The notes below the pieces were generated by a model. That model ran no database searches. It saw only the letters and a program-made list of their open reading frames with translations, and was not told the DNA's origin. This document shows, in pieces, positions 43,596 through 52,118 of a DNA stretch of 64,000 bases (within the stretch, counting starts at the first letter, position 1; the number at the start of each line of letters is the position of its first letter). Origin of the DNA: Peteryoungia aggregata LMG 23059 (GTDB taxonomy: Bacteria > Pseudomonadota > Alphaproteobacteria > Rhizobiales > Rhizobiaceae). Location of the stretch: contig NZ_JAUSUW010000013.1 of NCBI RefSeq assembly GCF_030814435.1, positions 56,638 to 120,637 of the forward strand, in the 5' to 3' direction. Both the position numbers and the translations under genes were made by a program.

Positions 43596-44542
43596 CAGAG
43601 CACCGGAGTGAGGAGGGCTTCACCGGCGAAATGCGCGGTGAGATTGTCACGGACGAGCTTGCCCATCGCCTTGCGGGTCTCGATGGTCCCGCTGGCATGA
43701 TGCGGCTGGAGCAGCACGTTCGGCAGGGCCAGAAATCGCGGATTGAGATTGGGCTCACCTTCGAAGACATCGAGGGCAGCCGAGCCGAGCTTGCCCGTTT
43801 CAAGCGCTTCCAGCAGGGCTTCCTCATCGATGTTGGAGGCGCGGCTGATATTGATCAACATGCCCTCTGGCCCCAGCGCCTCGATCACCTTGGCACCGAC
43901 GATATGCCGGGTCGCAGCGGAGGCAGCCAGCGTCACAAAGAGGAAGTCCGAGCGCTGCGCGAGCGCCACAGGATCGGCAATGAATTCCCAATCCTTGGCG
44001 AAATCCTTGGCCGAGACATCGCTGTAGGCGATTTCCATGTCGAAGCCGGCGAGCCGTTTGGCGACCTCGAAGCCGATGCGCCCGAGACCGAGCACCCCTG
44101 CCCTGCGCCCCCAGACTTTACGCTTCAAGGGATAAAGCCCCTTGGCCGCCCAGGACCCGTCCTTCACCCAGGTCTCAGCACCAATCATCCCGCGTGACTG
44201 GACCAGCATCATGGCGACCCCGAGATCGGCCACGTCATTCGTCAGCACGTCGGGCGTGTTGGTGACACGGATGCCGCGCTCCCGGCAGGCGCCAAGATCA
44301 ACCGCATCGAAACCGACGCCATAGACCGAGATGACTTCGAGATTGGGGCAGGCAGCGATCACAGAAGCATTCGCTCCGAGCTCGCCACGGGTCGCAATAC
44401 CGCGAACCTTCGGACCGACTTCCGCCAGGAAGGCAGCCTTGTCGGCGGCCTCGAAGTAGCGATGCATCTGGAAGCTCTGCTCCAGCGGCATCTGGTCCCA
44501 GTCCGGATAGGGGCCCATCTGCAGGATGTCGGGCTTGGTCAT
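43595..44542 (-). CDS. D-isomer-specific 2-hydroxyacid dehydrogenase (2-ketogluconate/hydroxypyruvate reductase type)
   Basis: This 315-residue NAD(P)-dependent enzyme has the dinucleotide motif VLGLGRIGFEVAKRL and the catalytic Arg/Glu/His set (ISRASNIDEEAL, FEGEP, QPHHASGT). GhrB-type members reduce 2-ketogluconate, 2-keto-L-gulonate or 2,5-diketogluconate, as well as hydroxypyruvate and glyoxylate. ATG at 44542 was chosen because GGGGAGAG lies just upstream and the frame before it crosses the operator. It leads the unit with idnD and SMP-30, so a ketogluconate is the likely substrate. Confidence 0.83.
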   Translation of the reverse strand: MTKPDILQMGPYPDWDQMPLEQSFQMHRYFEAADKAAFLAEVGPKVRGIATRGELGANASVIAACPNLEVISVYGVGFDAVDLGACRERGIRVTNTPDVLTNDVADLGVAMMLVQSRGMIGAETWVKDGSWAAKGLYPLKRKVWGRRAGVLGLGRIGFEVAKRLAGFDMEIAYSDVSAKDFAKDWEFIADPVALAQRSDFLFVTLAASAATRHIVGAKVIEALGPEGMLINISRASNIDEEALLEALETGKLGSAALDVFEGEPNLNPRFLALPNVLLQPHHASGTIETRKAMGKLVRDNLTAHFAGEALLTPVL

Positions 44543-44575
44543 GATGTCTCTCCCCAGGGATGCTTGACTTTCGAT

Positions 44576-44589
44576 TGTTATCGATAACA
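44576..44589. promoter_or_regulatory. Perfect GntR-type operator between the divergent idn units
   Basis: TGTTATCGATAACA is a perfect 14-bp palindrome midway between the divergent starts at 44542 and 44640. It contains the GTTATCGATAAC core found at the other sites and could control both transcription units at once. Confidence 0.75.
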
Positions 44590-44639
44590 TATACAAATCA
44601 TCTGACGCTTGTCGAGAGCGAAACTGAAGGGAGTAAACC

Positions 44640-45395
44640 GTGGCACTGAACCTGTTCGACCTGAGAGGCAAACGCGCCTTGATCACGGGATCGTCGCAAG
44701 GGATCGGCTTTGCGCTGGCAGAGGGTCTCAAGGCCGCCGGGGCCGATATCGTCCTCAACGGTCGCGACGCGGCGAAACTCAAGGATGCGGCCGCACGGAT
44801 TGAGGGCGCGGACCAGCTCGCTTTCGATGCGACGGACCACGATGCGGTGCGCGCGGCCGTCGATGCCTACGAGGCCGCCGGCAAGGCAATCGACATCCTC
44901 GTCAACAATGCCGGCATGCAGCACCGCGCGCCGCTTGAAGACTTTCCCGCCGACGCTTTCGAACGCCTGCTGCAGACCAATATCGCCAGCGTCTTCCATG
45001 TCGGCCAGGCGGTCGCCCGCCACATGATCGCCCGAGGTCGCGGCAAGATCATCAACATCGCAAGCGTTCAGACCGCACTCGCCCGCCCTTCGATTGCCCC
45101 CTACACCGCGACCAAGGGGGCGGTCGGCAACCTGACCAAGGGCATGGCCACCGACTGGGCCAAGCACGGCCTGAACTGCAACGCGATTGCACCCGGCTAT
45201 TTCGACACCCCACTGAATGCTGCCCTGGTTGCCGATCCGACCTTCTCCGCCTGGCTCGAAAAACGCACGCCCGCCGGCCGCTGGGGCAAGGTCGAGGAGC
45301 TGCAGGGCGCCTGTATCTTCCTCGCTTCCGACGCATCCAGCTTCGTCAACGGACATATCCTCTATGTCGACGGCGGGATCACGGCATCGCTATGA
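44640..45395 (+). CDS. idnO: Gluconate 5-dehydrogenase (5-ketogluconate reductase), SDR family
   Basis: This 251-residue short-chain dehydrogenase has the cofactor motif TGSSQGIG (16-23), NNAG, and the catalytic Ser142, Tyr155 and Lys159 (YTATK). The N-terminal FDLRGKRALITGSSQGIGFALAEGL is typical of IdnO/Gno, which reduces 5-ketogluconate to gluconate with NADPH. GTG at 44640 with GGGAG upstream is the start. It is the first gene of the plus-strand unit and its TGA overlaps the gluconokinase ATG. Confidence 0.88.
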   Translation: MALNLFDLRGKRALITGSSQGIGFALAEGLKAAGADIVLNGRDAAKLKDAAARIEGADQLAFDATDHDAVRAAVDAYEAAGKAIDILVNNAGMQHRAPLEDFPADAFERLLQTNIASVFHVGQAVARHMIARGRGKIINIASVQTALARPSIAPYTATKGAVGNLTKGMATDWAKHGLNCNAIAPGYFDTPLNAALVADPTFSAWLEKRTPAGRWGKVEELQGACIFLASDASSFVNGHILYVDGGITASL

Positions 45396-45889
45396 GCTTG
45401 CGTCTGGTCATCATGGGCGTGGCGGGCTGCGGCAAGTCGACCGTCGGCGCCGCTCTGTCAGAACAGCTCGACATTCCCTACCGGGACGGCGACGATCTCC
45501 ACAGCGTCGAGGCCGTCGAGAAGATGCGGGAGGGTATACCGCTCAACGATGACGATCGCTGGCCTTGGCTGGATCGGATTGCCCACGCACTCAGGAGCGA
45601 GGCGCCGCTGATCATCGGATGTTCCGCCCTTCGACGCGCTTATCGTGACCGCATCCGTGCCGGCGCTGGTGGAGACGTCACTTTCGTACACCTCGCGGGC
45701 GATCGGGATCTCATAGCGTCCCGCATGGCCTCCCGCGCCGGCCACTATATGCCGCTGTCACTGCTCGACAGCCAGTTCGCCACCCTGGAGCGACCGGGAC
45801 CGGACGAGGCCATCGAAGTGACAATCGACCAACCGATGGACGCCATCGTCGGACAGGTCCTGTCCCATCTTGGAGGAAACCCACAATGA
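45392..45889 (+). CDS. gntK: Gluconokinase, GntK/IdnK family
   Basis: This 165-residue P-loop kinase has Walker A GVAGCGKST (9-17), the substrate segment YRDGDDLHSVEAVEKMREGIPLNDDDRWPWL, CSALRRAYRD, and HYMPLSLLDSQFATLE. It phosphorylates gluconate to 6-phosphogluconate for the Entner-Doudoroff or pentose phosphate route. It overlaps idnO and the next dehydrogenase by ATGA at both ends. Confidence 0.92.
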   Translation: MSLRLVIMGVAGCGKSTVGAALSEQLDIPYRDGDDLHSVEAVEKMREGIPLNDDDRWPWLDRIAHALRSEAPLIIGCSALRRAYRDRIRAGAGGDVTFVHLAGDRDLIASRMASRAGHYMPLSLLDSQFATLERPGPDEAIEVTIDQPMDAIVGQVLSHLGGNPQ

Positions 45890-46773
45890 CAGACAAGATC
45901 GCCCTGATCGGGGCCGGCGCCATGGGCGGTGCCATCGGTGCACGCCTCGCCGAAACCGGAACGGATCTGATCGTCTACGATCGTGACCCCGAAAAAATCG
46001 CCGCCCTTGTCGCCAAGGGCGCAGTGGCGGCCTCGTCCGCCGCAGATGCGGCAAGCCAGGCAAAGGCCGTGATCCTCTCGCTGAATTCCGCAGCCATCGT
46101 CCGCGCGGCCGTCTTCGGGCAACAGGGCGTTGCCGATGGCGCTCGCACCGGCACACTGATCATCGACATGTCGTCGATCGATCCGGAGACGACCAAGGCG
46201 CTCGCGACCGAAGGCGCGACCCGTGGCTTGCGCTGGGTGGACAGTCCGCTGTCCGGCGGCATTCCGAAAGCGGCGATCGGCCAGTTGACGTTGATGCAGG
46301 GCGGCACCGAAGCTGATGTGCAGGAAACGCAAAGCATCTTGTCAAAGCTTGCCGGCAACCAGACCCATATGGGCGGCCCGGGTGCCGGCCAGACGACCAA
46401 GATGATCAACCAGGTGCTCTGCGGCCTCGGCTTCCTAGCCGTGGCGGAAGCGACGGCGCTTGCCGAAGCAGCAGGCGTCGATGTTGAGAAGATCCCGCAG
46501 GCGCTCAAAGGTGGCCGCGCCGACAGCGCGCTGCTGCAGGAATACATGCCGCGCTTTGCCGCCAGAGATTATCGCCGTACCGGCCGCATCGACAACATGG
46601 TCAAGGATCTGAACGCCGCCCAGGATCTGGCACGGATCACCCACACCTCAATGCCACTGACGGCGATCTGCGCCGAGGTGCATCGCATGCTGACCGCCGC
46701 CGGCCTCGGCGGCGAGGACCAGGCCGCGCTGATGGAATATTTCAAGGGACCCAACAAGGAGATTGCCCCATGA
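45886..46773 (+). CDS. Beta-hydroxyacid dehydrogenase (3-hydroxyisobutyrate dehydrogenase family)
   Basis: This 295-residue NAD(P)-dependent dehydrogenase has the N-terminal motif IGAGAMGGAIG, the substrate segment DSPLSGGIPKAAIGQLTLMQGG and the catalytic Lys in GAGQTTKMINQ. The family includes tartronate semialdehyde reductase, 3-hydroxyisobutyrate dehydrogenase and L-threonate dehydrogenase. The family does not otherwise fit the idonate route, so it may serve a side branch or another sugar acid. ATGA overlaps join it to gluconokinase and to the small protein after it. Confidence 0.85.
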   Translation: MTDKIALIGAGAMGGAIGARLAETGTDLIVYDRDPEKIAALVAKGAVAASSAADAASQAKAVILSLNSAAIVRAAVFGQQGVADGARTGTLIIDMSSIDPETTKALATEGATRGLRWVDSPLSGGIPKAAIGQLTLMQGGTEADVQETQSILSKLAGNQTHMGGPGAGQTTKMINQVLCGLGFLAVAEATALAEAAGVDVEKIPQALKGGRADSALLQEYMPRFAARDYRRTGRIDNMVKDLNAAQDLARITHTSMPLTAICAEVHRMLTAAGLGGEDQAALMEYFKGPNKEIAP

Positions 46774-47105
46774 TCACCCGCTACGCACTGTTCGATGGCA
46801 AGATCCATGAAGGACAGACGGATGCTTTCCGCGCCGCTGTCCTCGCCGAAATCCTGCCGAAGTGGCGCCAGTTTCCCGGCGCGCTATCCGTCCGCGTGAC
46901 CTTCGCTGAAAGCCGCGATGACGGCGCGCCGGAATATCCGATGATCCTCGCTATCAGCTATCCGGATCTGCCGAGCGTGGAAGCGGCCCTCGCAAGCCCT
47001 GTTCGGACCGAGGCACGTGCCGCAACGGAGGCTGTTCTTGCCCGCTTCTTCACCGGCAAGATCCATCACCACGTCACGACCGCGCACGAATACGCACCCT
47101 TGTGA
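46770..47105 (+). CDS. Small EthD/Dabb-like dimeric alpha-beta barrel protein
   Basis: This 111-residue cytoplasmic protein starts MITRYALFDGKIHEGQTDAF and contains LPKWRQFPGALSVRVTF and PMILAISYPDLPSVEAALASPVR, a pattern of the ferredoxin-like dimeric alpha-beta barrel superfamily (EthD, Dabb, monooxygenase-like). It has a histidine-rich stretch (KIHHHVTTAH) near the C-terminus. It is coupled by ATGA to the dehydrogenase gene and closes the operon. Function unknown; a mutarotase, isomerase or accessory role in sugar-acid metabolism is possible. Confidence 0.75.
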   Translation: MITRYALFDGKIHEGQTDAFRAAVLAEILPKWRQFPGALSVRVTFAESRDDGAPEYPMILAISYPDLPSVEAALASPVRTEARAATEAVLARFFTGKIHHHVTTAHEYAPL

Positions 47106-47137
47106 GGCTTCTCCGGCGACACTGGATTTTCGCCAGA

Positions 47138-47150
47138 GATAACGATAACA
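47138..47150. promoter_or_regulatory. GTTATCG-type operator upstream of the second GntR-like regulator
   Basis: GATAACGATAACA (reverse strand TGTTATCGTTATC) keeps one full arm of GTTATCGATAAC and part of the other. It ends 7 bases before the regulator ATG, a position expected for autorepression. Confidence 0.5.
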
Positions 47151-47157
47151 AAATGGT

Positions 47158-48174
47158 ATGAACACGCCCCGCAAAACACCGACCATGGCCGATGTCGCCC
47201 GCCTTGCGGGCGTCTCGCCCATGACGGTGAGCCGGGCGTTCAAACGTGACGCCTCGGTGAGCGATGCGACGCGCAGCGCCATCCTCGAAGCCGCCGATAC
47301 GCTCGGATACGTATTCGACAGCACCGCATCGAACCTGCGCTCGCAGCGCACCGATTTTGTCGCCGTGACGATCCCCTCGATCAACAATGCCAACTTCGCC
47401 GATACCGTGCGCGGCCTGTCGGAGGGGCTGAAGGAGCGCGGCCTGCAGATCCTGCTCGGCTATACGGATTATGACATCCAGGAAGAAGAGCGACTGGTCG
47501 AACAACTGCTGCGCCGCCGCCCGGAAGCGATCGTCGTGACGGGCGGGCGCCACACCCCACGAACGCGGCGTCTGTTGGAAAATGCGGGCATACCTGTCAT
47601 CGAGACCTGGGACTTGCCTGATAATCCCGTCGGTCATGTCGTCGGCTTCTCCAACGCGGCAGCGGTTCGCTCCATGGTCGACCACTTCGTCTCGGTCGGG
47701 ATCACCCGGATTGCCTTCATCGGCGGCGATGCCGATCGCGACACCCGTGGCACGGATCGCCGGGCCGGCTTCATCGCGGCCATGCAGGCACATGGTCTGG
47801 ATCCCGATCGACTGATCGCGGCCGGCACACCGCCCATCTCCATGCGGGAAGGCGCCGACGCCATGGGCCGATTGTTGGACACGCTGCCGGACACCCAGGC
47901 CGTCATCTGCGTGTCCGACCTGTCAGCCTTTGGCGCCCTGACGGAATGTCAGAGGCGCGGTGTGAATGTCCCCCAACAGATCGCTGTCGCCGGCTTCGGC
48001 GACTACGAGATCGCCGGGATTTGCGTGCCGTCGCTTACCACGATCAACCCGCTGCCCCGCGAGATCGGCAAACGCGCGGCCGAGCTCATCCTTGATGTTC
48101 TGGATGGCACGCAGGAAGGCCCCGCGACCATTGCTCTGGAACCCATCCTGATGCGTCGCCAATCGAGCCCGTAA
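47158..48174 (+). CDS. LacI-family regulator, GntR-like, of the idn operon
   Basis: This 338-residue regulator has an HTH with MADVARLAGVSPMTVSRAFK (about 10-29) and a sensor domain with VITVPSINN-like first strand (VTIPSINNANF) and HPxTD-equivalent regions typical of GntR. It follows the idn operon by 52 bases. The recognition helix PMTVSR resembles those at 40627 and 51084. No good ribosome site precedes the ATG; the operator-like sequence overlaps that place. Ketogluconate or gluconate as effector is inferred. Confidence 0.86.
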   Translation: MNTPRKTPTMADVARLAGVSPMTVSRAFKRDASVSDATRSAILEAADTLGYVFDSTASNLRSQRTDFVAVTIPSINNANFADTVRGLSEGLKERGLQILLGYTDYDIQEEERLVEQLLRRRPEAIVVTGGRHTPRTRRLLENAGIPVIETWDLPDNPVGHVVGFSNAAAVRSMVDHFVSVGITRIAFIGGDADRDTRGTDRRAGFIAAMQAHGLDPDRLIAAGTPPISMREGADAMGRLLDTLPDTQAVICVSDLSAFGALTECQRRGVNVPQQIAVAGFGDYEIAGICVPSLTTINPLPREIGKRAAELILDVLDGTQEGPATIALEPILMRRQSSP

Positions 48175-48184
48175 TGGCATGAAA

Positions 48185-48209
48185 AAAGGGCGCTGATTAT
48201 GCGCCCTTT
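48185..48209 (-). terminator. Rho-independent terminator of the TRAP operon
   Basis: AAAGGGCGC (48185-48193) pairs with GCGCCCTTT (48201-48209) around a 7-base loop. Read on the minus strand the stem is followed by TTTTTTC, a good U-tract, 22 bases after the dctP stop codon. On the plus strand it follows the LacI gene but has a poor T-run, so it may be partly bidirectional. Confidence 0.85.
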
Positions 48210-48231
48210 CTCTTAGCCAGTTTTCAGACTG

Positions 48232-49206
48232 TTACTTTTGGGTGGCGAGCACTGCATTGACGACTGCGTCGCCATTCGCCGCAGTATAGCCATCCCAGAC
48301 AGGCTTGACGGCAGCCTGGAAGGCAGCAGCATCCACGTCCGTGTTGACCTCCATGCCGGCGGCCTGCAGCTCAGCGATCATCGAAGCCTCTTTCTCCTGT
48401 GCCAGCTTGCGCTGCATGGCGATGGCTTCGGCGGCCACGTCGAGGATCACCTTCTGCTCGTCAGCGGTCAGGCCGTTGAACTTGGCGTCGTTGATGGCGA
48501 GCGCCAGCGCGGAATAGGCATGCTGCGTCATGCTGAGATACTTCTGCACTTCATTGAACTTGAAGGACAGCACGATACCGATCGGATGATCCTGCGCATC
48601 GACCACACCCGTCTCGAGCGCCGTGTAGAGTTCGGCGACAGGCAACTGCGTCGGATTGGCGCCGAGTGCCGCGAACATGTCGTTCAGGGCCTTGGAATTG
48701 TTGACGCGCATGTTGAGCCCGGAAACATCAGCCGGCACGCGGATCGGACCGCGATTGTTGGTCATGTTGCGGTAGCCGTTTTCCGGATAGCCGAGCATTT
48801 TCAGACCATGCTGGGTAAACTGGGCGGATACACCCTGCCCAACCTCACCGTCGAGGACCTTGTAGGCAAGTTCCCGGTTGGGGAACATGAAGGGCAGCTC
48901 GAATGCACCGGCATCCGGCACCAGCCCGGTCAGGTTGTTGAGACCCGTCATCACGATGTCGATGATCCCGGAACGGGCTCCGTCGATCATCGCCTGATCG
49001 TTGCCGAGCTGCCCCTGGGGGAAGATGGTGACCTTGACCGAGCCGTTCGTGCGCGCTTCGACCTGCTCCTTGAAGAACACGGAGAGGGTCTGCTGCAGAT
49101 CGGTATCGGGGGCGGCATGCGCGAGTTTCAGCTCTGTTTCGGCATGAGCCGAAACGCCGGTGAAGGCGATTGCGGTTGCCAGTCCAAGCACTTTCAAGAT
49201 TTTCAT
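48232..49206 (-). CDS. dctP: TRAP transporter substrate-binding protein (DctP)
   Basis: This 324-residue periplasmic protein has a signal peptide (cleavage after VSAHA, about residue 22) and DctP-family motifs: LKLAHAAPDTDLQQTLSVFF, FPQGQLGNDQAMIDGARSGIIDI, and the conserved carboxylate-binding arginine in GLNMRVNNS near residue 160. It delivers an organic acid to the DctQM membrane complex using the sodium gradient. It is the last gene of the operon. Flanking GntR-like regulators suggest a sugar acid such as gluconate or a ketogluconate. Confidence 0.9.
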   Translation of the reverse strand: MKILKVLGLATAIAFTGVSAHAETELKLAHAAPDTDLQQTLSVFFKEQVEARTNGSVKVTIFPQGQLGNDQAMIDGARSGIIDIVMTGLNNLTGLVPDAGAFELPFMFPNRELAYKVLDGEVGQGVSAQFTQHGLKMLGYPENGYRNMTNNRGPIRVPADVSGLNMRVNNSKALNDMFAALGANPTQLPVAELYTALETGVVDAQDHPIGIVLSFKFNEVQKYLSMTQHAYSALALAINDAKFNGLTADEQKVILDVAAEAIAMQRKLAQEKEASMIAELQAAGMEVNTDVDAAAFQAAVKPVWDGYTAANGDAVVNAVLATQK

Positions 49207-49232
49207 GTCAGGCTCCTCCCTGTTGTGAAGTC

Positions 49233-50513
49233 TCAGCCGCCAAGGAATTTGGCGGGTACGGTGATGAGTTGCGGAAAGATGATGAAAAGGCCGAGCAGCG
49301 CGGCATAGGCGAAGAGAAACGGCACCACGCCGCGCACAGCCACGCTCATCGGAACGCGTCCGACCCCGCAGATAACGTTGAGAACGGTGCCGACCGGAGG
49401 TGTCAGAAGGCCGATCGAGCAGTTGAGGATGAACATCAGCCCGAAATAGACCGGATCGATGCCCGCCATCTTCACCACCGGCATGAACAGCGGCACCAGG
49501 ATCAGCACGGTCGGAGACAGGTCCATCACCATGCCGACGGCGAGCACGATCAGCATGATGACCAGCATCAGCAGCCGCGGACTGTCGATAAGGGGCTGGA
49601 GCATTTCTGCCAGCTGTTGCGGCAGTTGGGCGACGGTAATCAGCCAGGCGGCGACCATCGCCGCACCGACCAGGAACATCACCATAGCCGTCGAACGACC
49701 AGCCGTGACGAGCACTTCGAGCAGGATCTTCCAGGTCAGAGCGCGATAGACAACGGTCGACACGATGATCGCATAGACTGCGGCCACCACGGCAGCTTCG
49801 GTCGGCGTAAAGGCACCGGAGCGAATGCCGCCGATGATGATCACCGGCAGGAGCAGCGCCCAGATACCGTCCTTCAGCGCTGCCAGCCTTTCCTTGCCAC
49901 TCGCCTTTGGAAGGGTCTCGATCTGTTCGTTGCGCATGATGTAGGACCAGACGACCATCAGCGTCACGCCCATCATCAGGCCCGGCGCAATGCCGGCCAT
50001 GAACAGCTTGGCGATCGAGATATTGCCAGCAACACCGATCAGGATCAGCGGCAGAGACGGAGGAATGATCGGCGCAATGATGCCACCCGATGCGAGCAGG
50101 CCTAGGCTTCGACCTTCCGGATAGCCGGCCTTGCGCATCATGGGATAGAGGATCGCCACCAGTGCTGCCGCATCGGCAACGGCTGATCCTGACAGTCCTG
50201 CCAGAACGATCGCGGTCAGAATGGCAACATAGCCAAGGCCACCGCGCTTGTGGCCGACAAGCGTCATCGCGAGGCGGACGATGCGCTCCGAAAGCCCACC
50301 CTTGGACATCACCTCGCCGGCCACGAGGAAGAATGGGATGGCGAGCAGCGGGAAGCTATCCACGCCATTGATCAGCCCCTGCGCCAGGATATCGGGGCTG
50401 AACGTGCCCAGATGCAGCATGAGCGCCATGGCGGAAAGCAAGAGAGCAAAGGCGACGGGAAGCCCAGCAAGGATCGCGACGAACAGAACGCCGAGGAACA
50501 GGATAAGAGTCAT
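49233..50513 (-). CDS. dctM: TRAP transporter large membrane subunit (DctM)
   Basis: This 426-residue protein has about twelve hydrophobic segments, with DctM motifs VDSFPLLAIPFFLVAGEVMSKGGL (family PLLAIPLFIL-type), GLSGSAVADAAALVAILYPMM, and ASGGIIAPIIPPSLPLILIG. It forms the sodium-coupled transport channel of the TRAP importer. Its ATG overlaps the DctQ stop (ATGA), and dctP follows after 26 bases. Confidence 0.92.
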   Translation of the reverse strand: MTLILFLGVLFVAILAGLPVAFALLLSAMALMLHLGTFSPDILAQGLINGVDSFPLLAIPFFLVAGEVMSKGGLSERIVRLAMTLVGHKRGGLGYVAILTAIVLAGLSGSAVADAAALVAILYPMMRKAGYPEGRSLGLLASGGIIAPIIPPSLPLILIGVAGNISIAKLFMAGIAPGLMMGVTLMVVWSYIMRNEQIETLPKASGKERLAALKDGIWALLLPVIIIGGIRSGAFTPTEAAVVAAVYAIIVSTVVYRALTWKILLEVLVTAGRSTAMVMFLVGAAMVAAWLITVAQLPQQLAEMLQPLIDSPRLLMLVIMLIVLAVGMVMDLSPTVLILVPLFMPVVKMAGIDPVYFGLMFILNCSIGLLTPPVGTVLNVICGVGRVPMSVAVRGVVPFLFAYAALLGLFIIFPQLITVPAKFLGG

Positions 50514-51001
50514 TCCTTGGTATCCTCTGCAATGCGAGCATCTATGCTCATCGGATCGATGAAGCGAACGATGGCGATCGAGGCCATCAAAACAGACGAG
50601 ACGACGCCGGCGAGGTAAAAGAGACCAGACGGCAGCCCCGTCAGAGGCGACAGGTTGTTCCAGTTCGCCATGGTCTGATTGAGCGCGCCGATGAACAGCA
50701 TGCCGACAGCAACCATGACCACGACCCAGCAAAGCCGGCGCAGGATTGGGACAGCCCGCGGCATCATCGCTTCGGAAAACTCGGCAACGGCGAGATGCTC
50801 ACCACGGCGCAAGACGACGGCAGCACCCAGCATGACGATCCAGACGAACCACAATCGGGCCAACTCGACCGACTGTCGTATGCCCGACGAAAAGCCGTAG
50901 CGCAGAACCACATTGGCAAAGACAAGAGCGATCATGGCTGCAAGAATGACCGCCATAAGGATGTCGATCATCGACCAGATCGCCTGAAACAGACGTCGCA
51001 T
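50510..51001 (-). CDS. dctQ: TRAP transporter small membrane subunit (DctQ)
   Basis: This 163-residue protein has four hydrophobic helices and the DctQ motif SVELARLWFVWIVMLGAAVVLRRGEHLAV. It partners DctM. The ATG at 51001 has GGAGGA 5-6 bases upstream; the frame extends 26 codons further through the operator region without a ribosome site. It is the first gene of the minus-strand TRAP operon, divergent from the LacI regulator at 51084. Confidence 0.9.
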   Translation of the reverse strand: MRRLFQAIWSMIDILMAVILAAMIALVFANVVLRYGFSSGIRQSVELARLWFVWIVMLGAAVVLRRGEHLAVAEFSEAMMPRAVPILRRLCWVVVMVAVGMLFIGALNQTMANWNNLSPLTGLPSGLFYLAGVVSSVLMASIAIVRFIDPMSIDARIAEDTKE

Positions 51002-51044
51002 GAGATCCTCCTCCCCGAAGACTCGTTGCGTCAAACCCGACAAT

Positions 51045-51060
51045 GGGTTATCGTTAACCC
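51045..51060. promoter_or_regulatory. GntR-type operator at the TRAP promoter, distal site
   Basis: GGGTTATCGTTAACCC is a 16-bp palindrome, with one symmetric mismatched pair near the centre, 44 bases upstream of dctQ. It shares the GTTATCG arm with the other sites. Confidence 0.6.
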
Positions 51061-51065
51061 AAATT

Positions 51066-51077
51066 GGTATCGATAAC
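51066..51077. promoter_or_regulatory. GntR-type operator at the TRAP promoter, proximal to the regulator
   Basis: GGTATCGATAAC differs from the perfect GTTATCGATAAC by one base and ends 6 bases before the regulator ATG. The centres of this and the neighbouring site are 19 bp apart, so both could be occupied and block the two divergent promoters. Confidence 0.6.
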
Positions 51078-51083
51078 ATTGCT

Positions 51084-52118
51084 ATGAGTCAAGTCCCGCA
51101 TTTCCCCCGTACGATCACGATCGCCGACGTGGCCAAGGCCGCCGGCGTCAGCAGCATGACCGTCTCGAAAGTCTTGCGCGGCACAGGTAGAATAGCGACC
51201 GAAACGCGGGCTCGCGTGACGCAAATCGCCGAGGAGCTGGGTTATGTTCCCAACCGGCTGGCCGGGGCGCTCTCGTCACAGACGAGTTCTCTGATCGGCA
51301 TCGTCATCCCGTCCATTGGCGACCAGGTCTATGCGGGTGTGCTTGCCGGAATAAACGAAGTCCTGAACGCCGAAGGCTATACGGCCTTCATCGGAGAGAG
51401 TTTCTTCGATCCGGAAAGCGAGTTGCGCATCGTGCACATGATGCTGACAATGAAGCCGGCCGCACTGATCCTGACAGGAGGACTGGCGCGCGACGAACGG
51501 ACCGCGCAACTGCTGCGCCGGTCCGGCATCCGCGCCATCCATCTGTGGGACGGCGACCACCCGGACCTCGACGCAACCGTTGGCCTCTCCCACCTCAGGG
51601 CAGGCTGGCTGGCAGCCCAGGTCTTTATTGAGGCTGGCCTCACCGGCTGCGCCTATGTCGGATCACAACTCGACCGTGACCTCTGTGCTGCCTGTCGGCT
51701 CGAAGGATATTCGGTCGCCCTCTCCGGAGCCGGCGCCACCTTGCAGAAACTGACGGATTCCAGCCTGCCGCGGACTGCGGAAACCGGCTACGTCCTGACC
51801 AGGAAACTGATCGAACAGGGCGAGATGCCGCAAGCGATCCACTATCTCAACGATGCCATGGCGATCGGCGGCTTGCGCTTCATGATCGAGGCGGGGATAG
51901 CAGTGCCCGATACGATTTCGGTCAACGGCTTCAACGGCACGGCACTGCCCCATTCCCTGACAACAAGATTGACCACCATTGAGGTACCGCTGATGGAAAT
52001 CGGTCGCAGGGCAGCCAAGGCCGCTCTCGCAACCTCCCCGCCCGACGCCCAACGTCCCGTCGATCTGATCGACATCTGCCTGACCATGGGAACCACCGTG
52101 GCGGGACGGAGCAGCTAG
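51084..52118 (+). CDS. LacI-family regulator, GntR-like, of the TRAP operon
   Basis: This 344-residue regulator has an HTH with IADVAKAAGVSSMTVSKVLR (about 13-32) and a sugar-binding-like sensor domain (SLIGIVIPSIGDQVYAGVLAGINEVL). ATG 51084 is preferred because the upstream frame is the operator/promoter zone. It is divergent from dctQMP. It is the third regulator in this region with an xMTVS recognition helix and adjacent GTTATCG sites. Confidence 0.87.
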   Translation: MSQVPHFPRTITIADVAKAAGVSSMTVSKVLRGTGRIATETRARVTQIAEELGYVPNRLAGALSSQTSSLIGIVIPSIGDQVYAGVLAGINEVLNAEGYTAFIGESFFDPESELRIVHMMLTMKPAALILTGGLARDERTAQLLRRSGIRAIHLWDGDHPDLDATVGLSHLRAGWLAAQVFIEAGLTGCAYVGSQLDRDLCAACRLEGYSVALSGAGATLQKLTDSSLPRTAETGYVLTRKLIEQGEMPQAIHYLNDAMAIGGLRFMIEAGIAVPDTISVNGFNGTALPHSLTTRLTTIEVPLMEIGRRAAKAALATSPPDAQRPVDLIDICLTMGTTVAGRSS

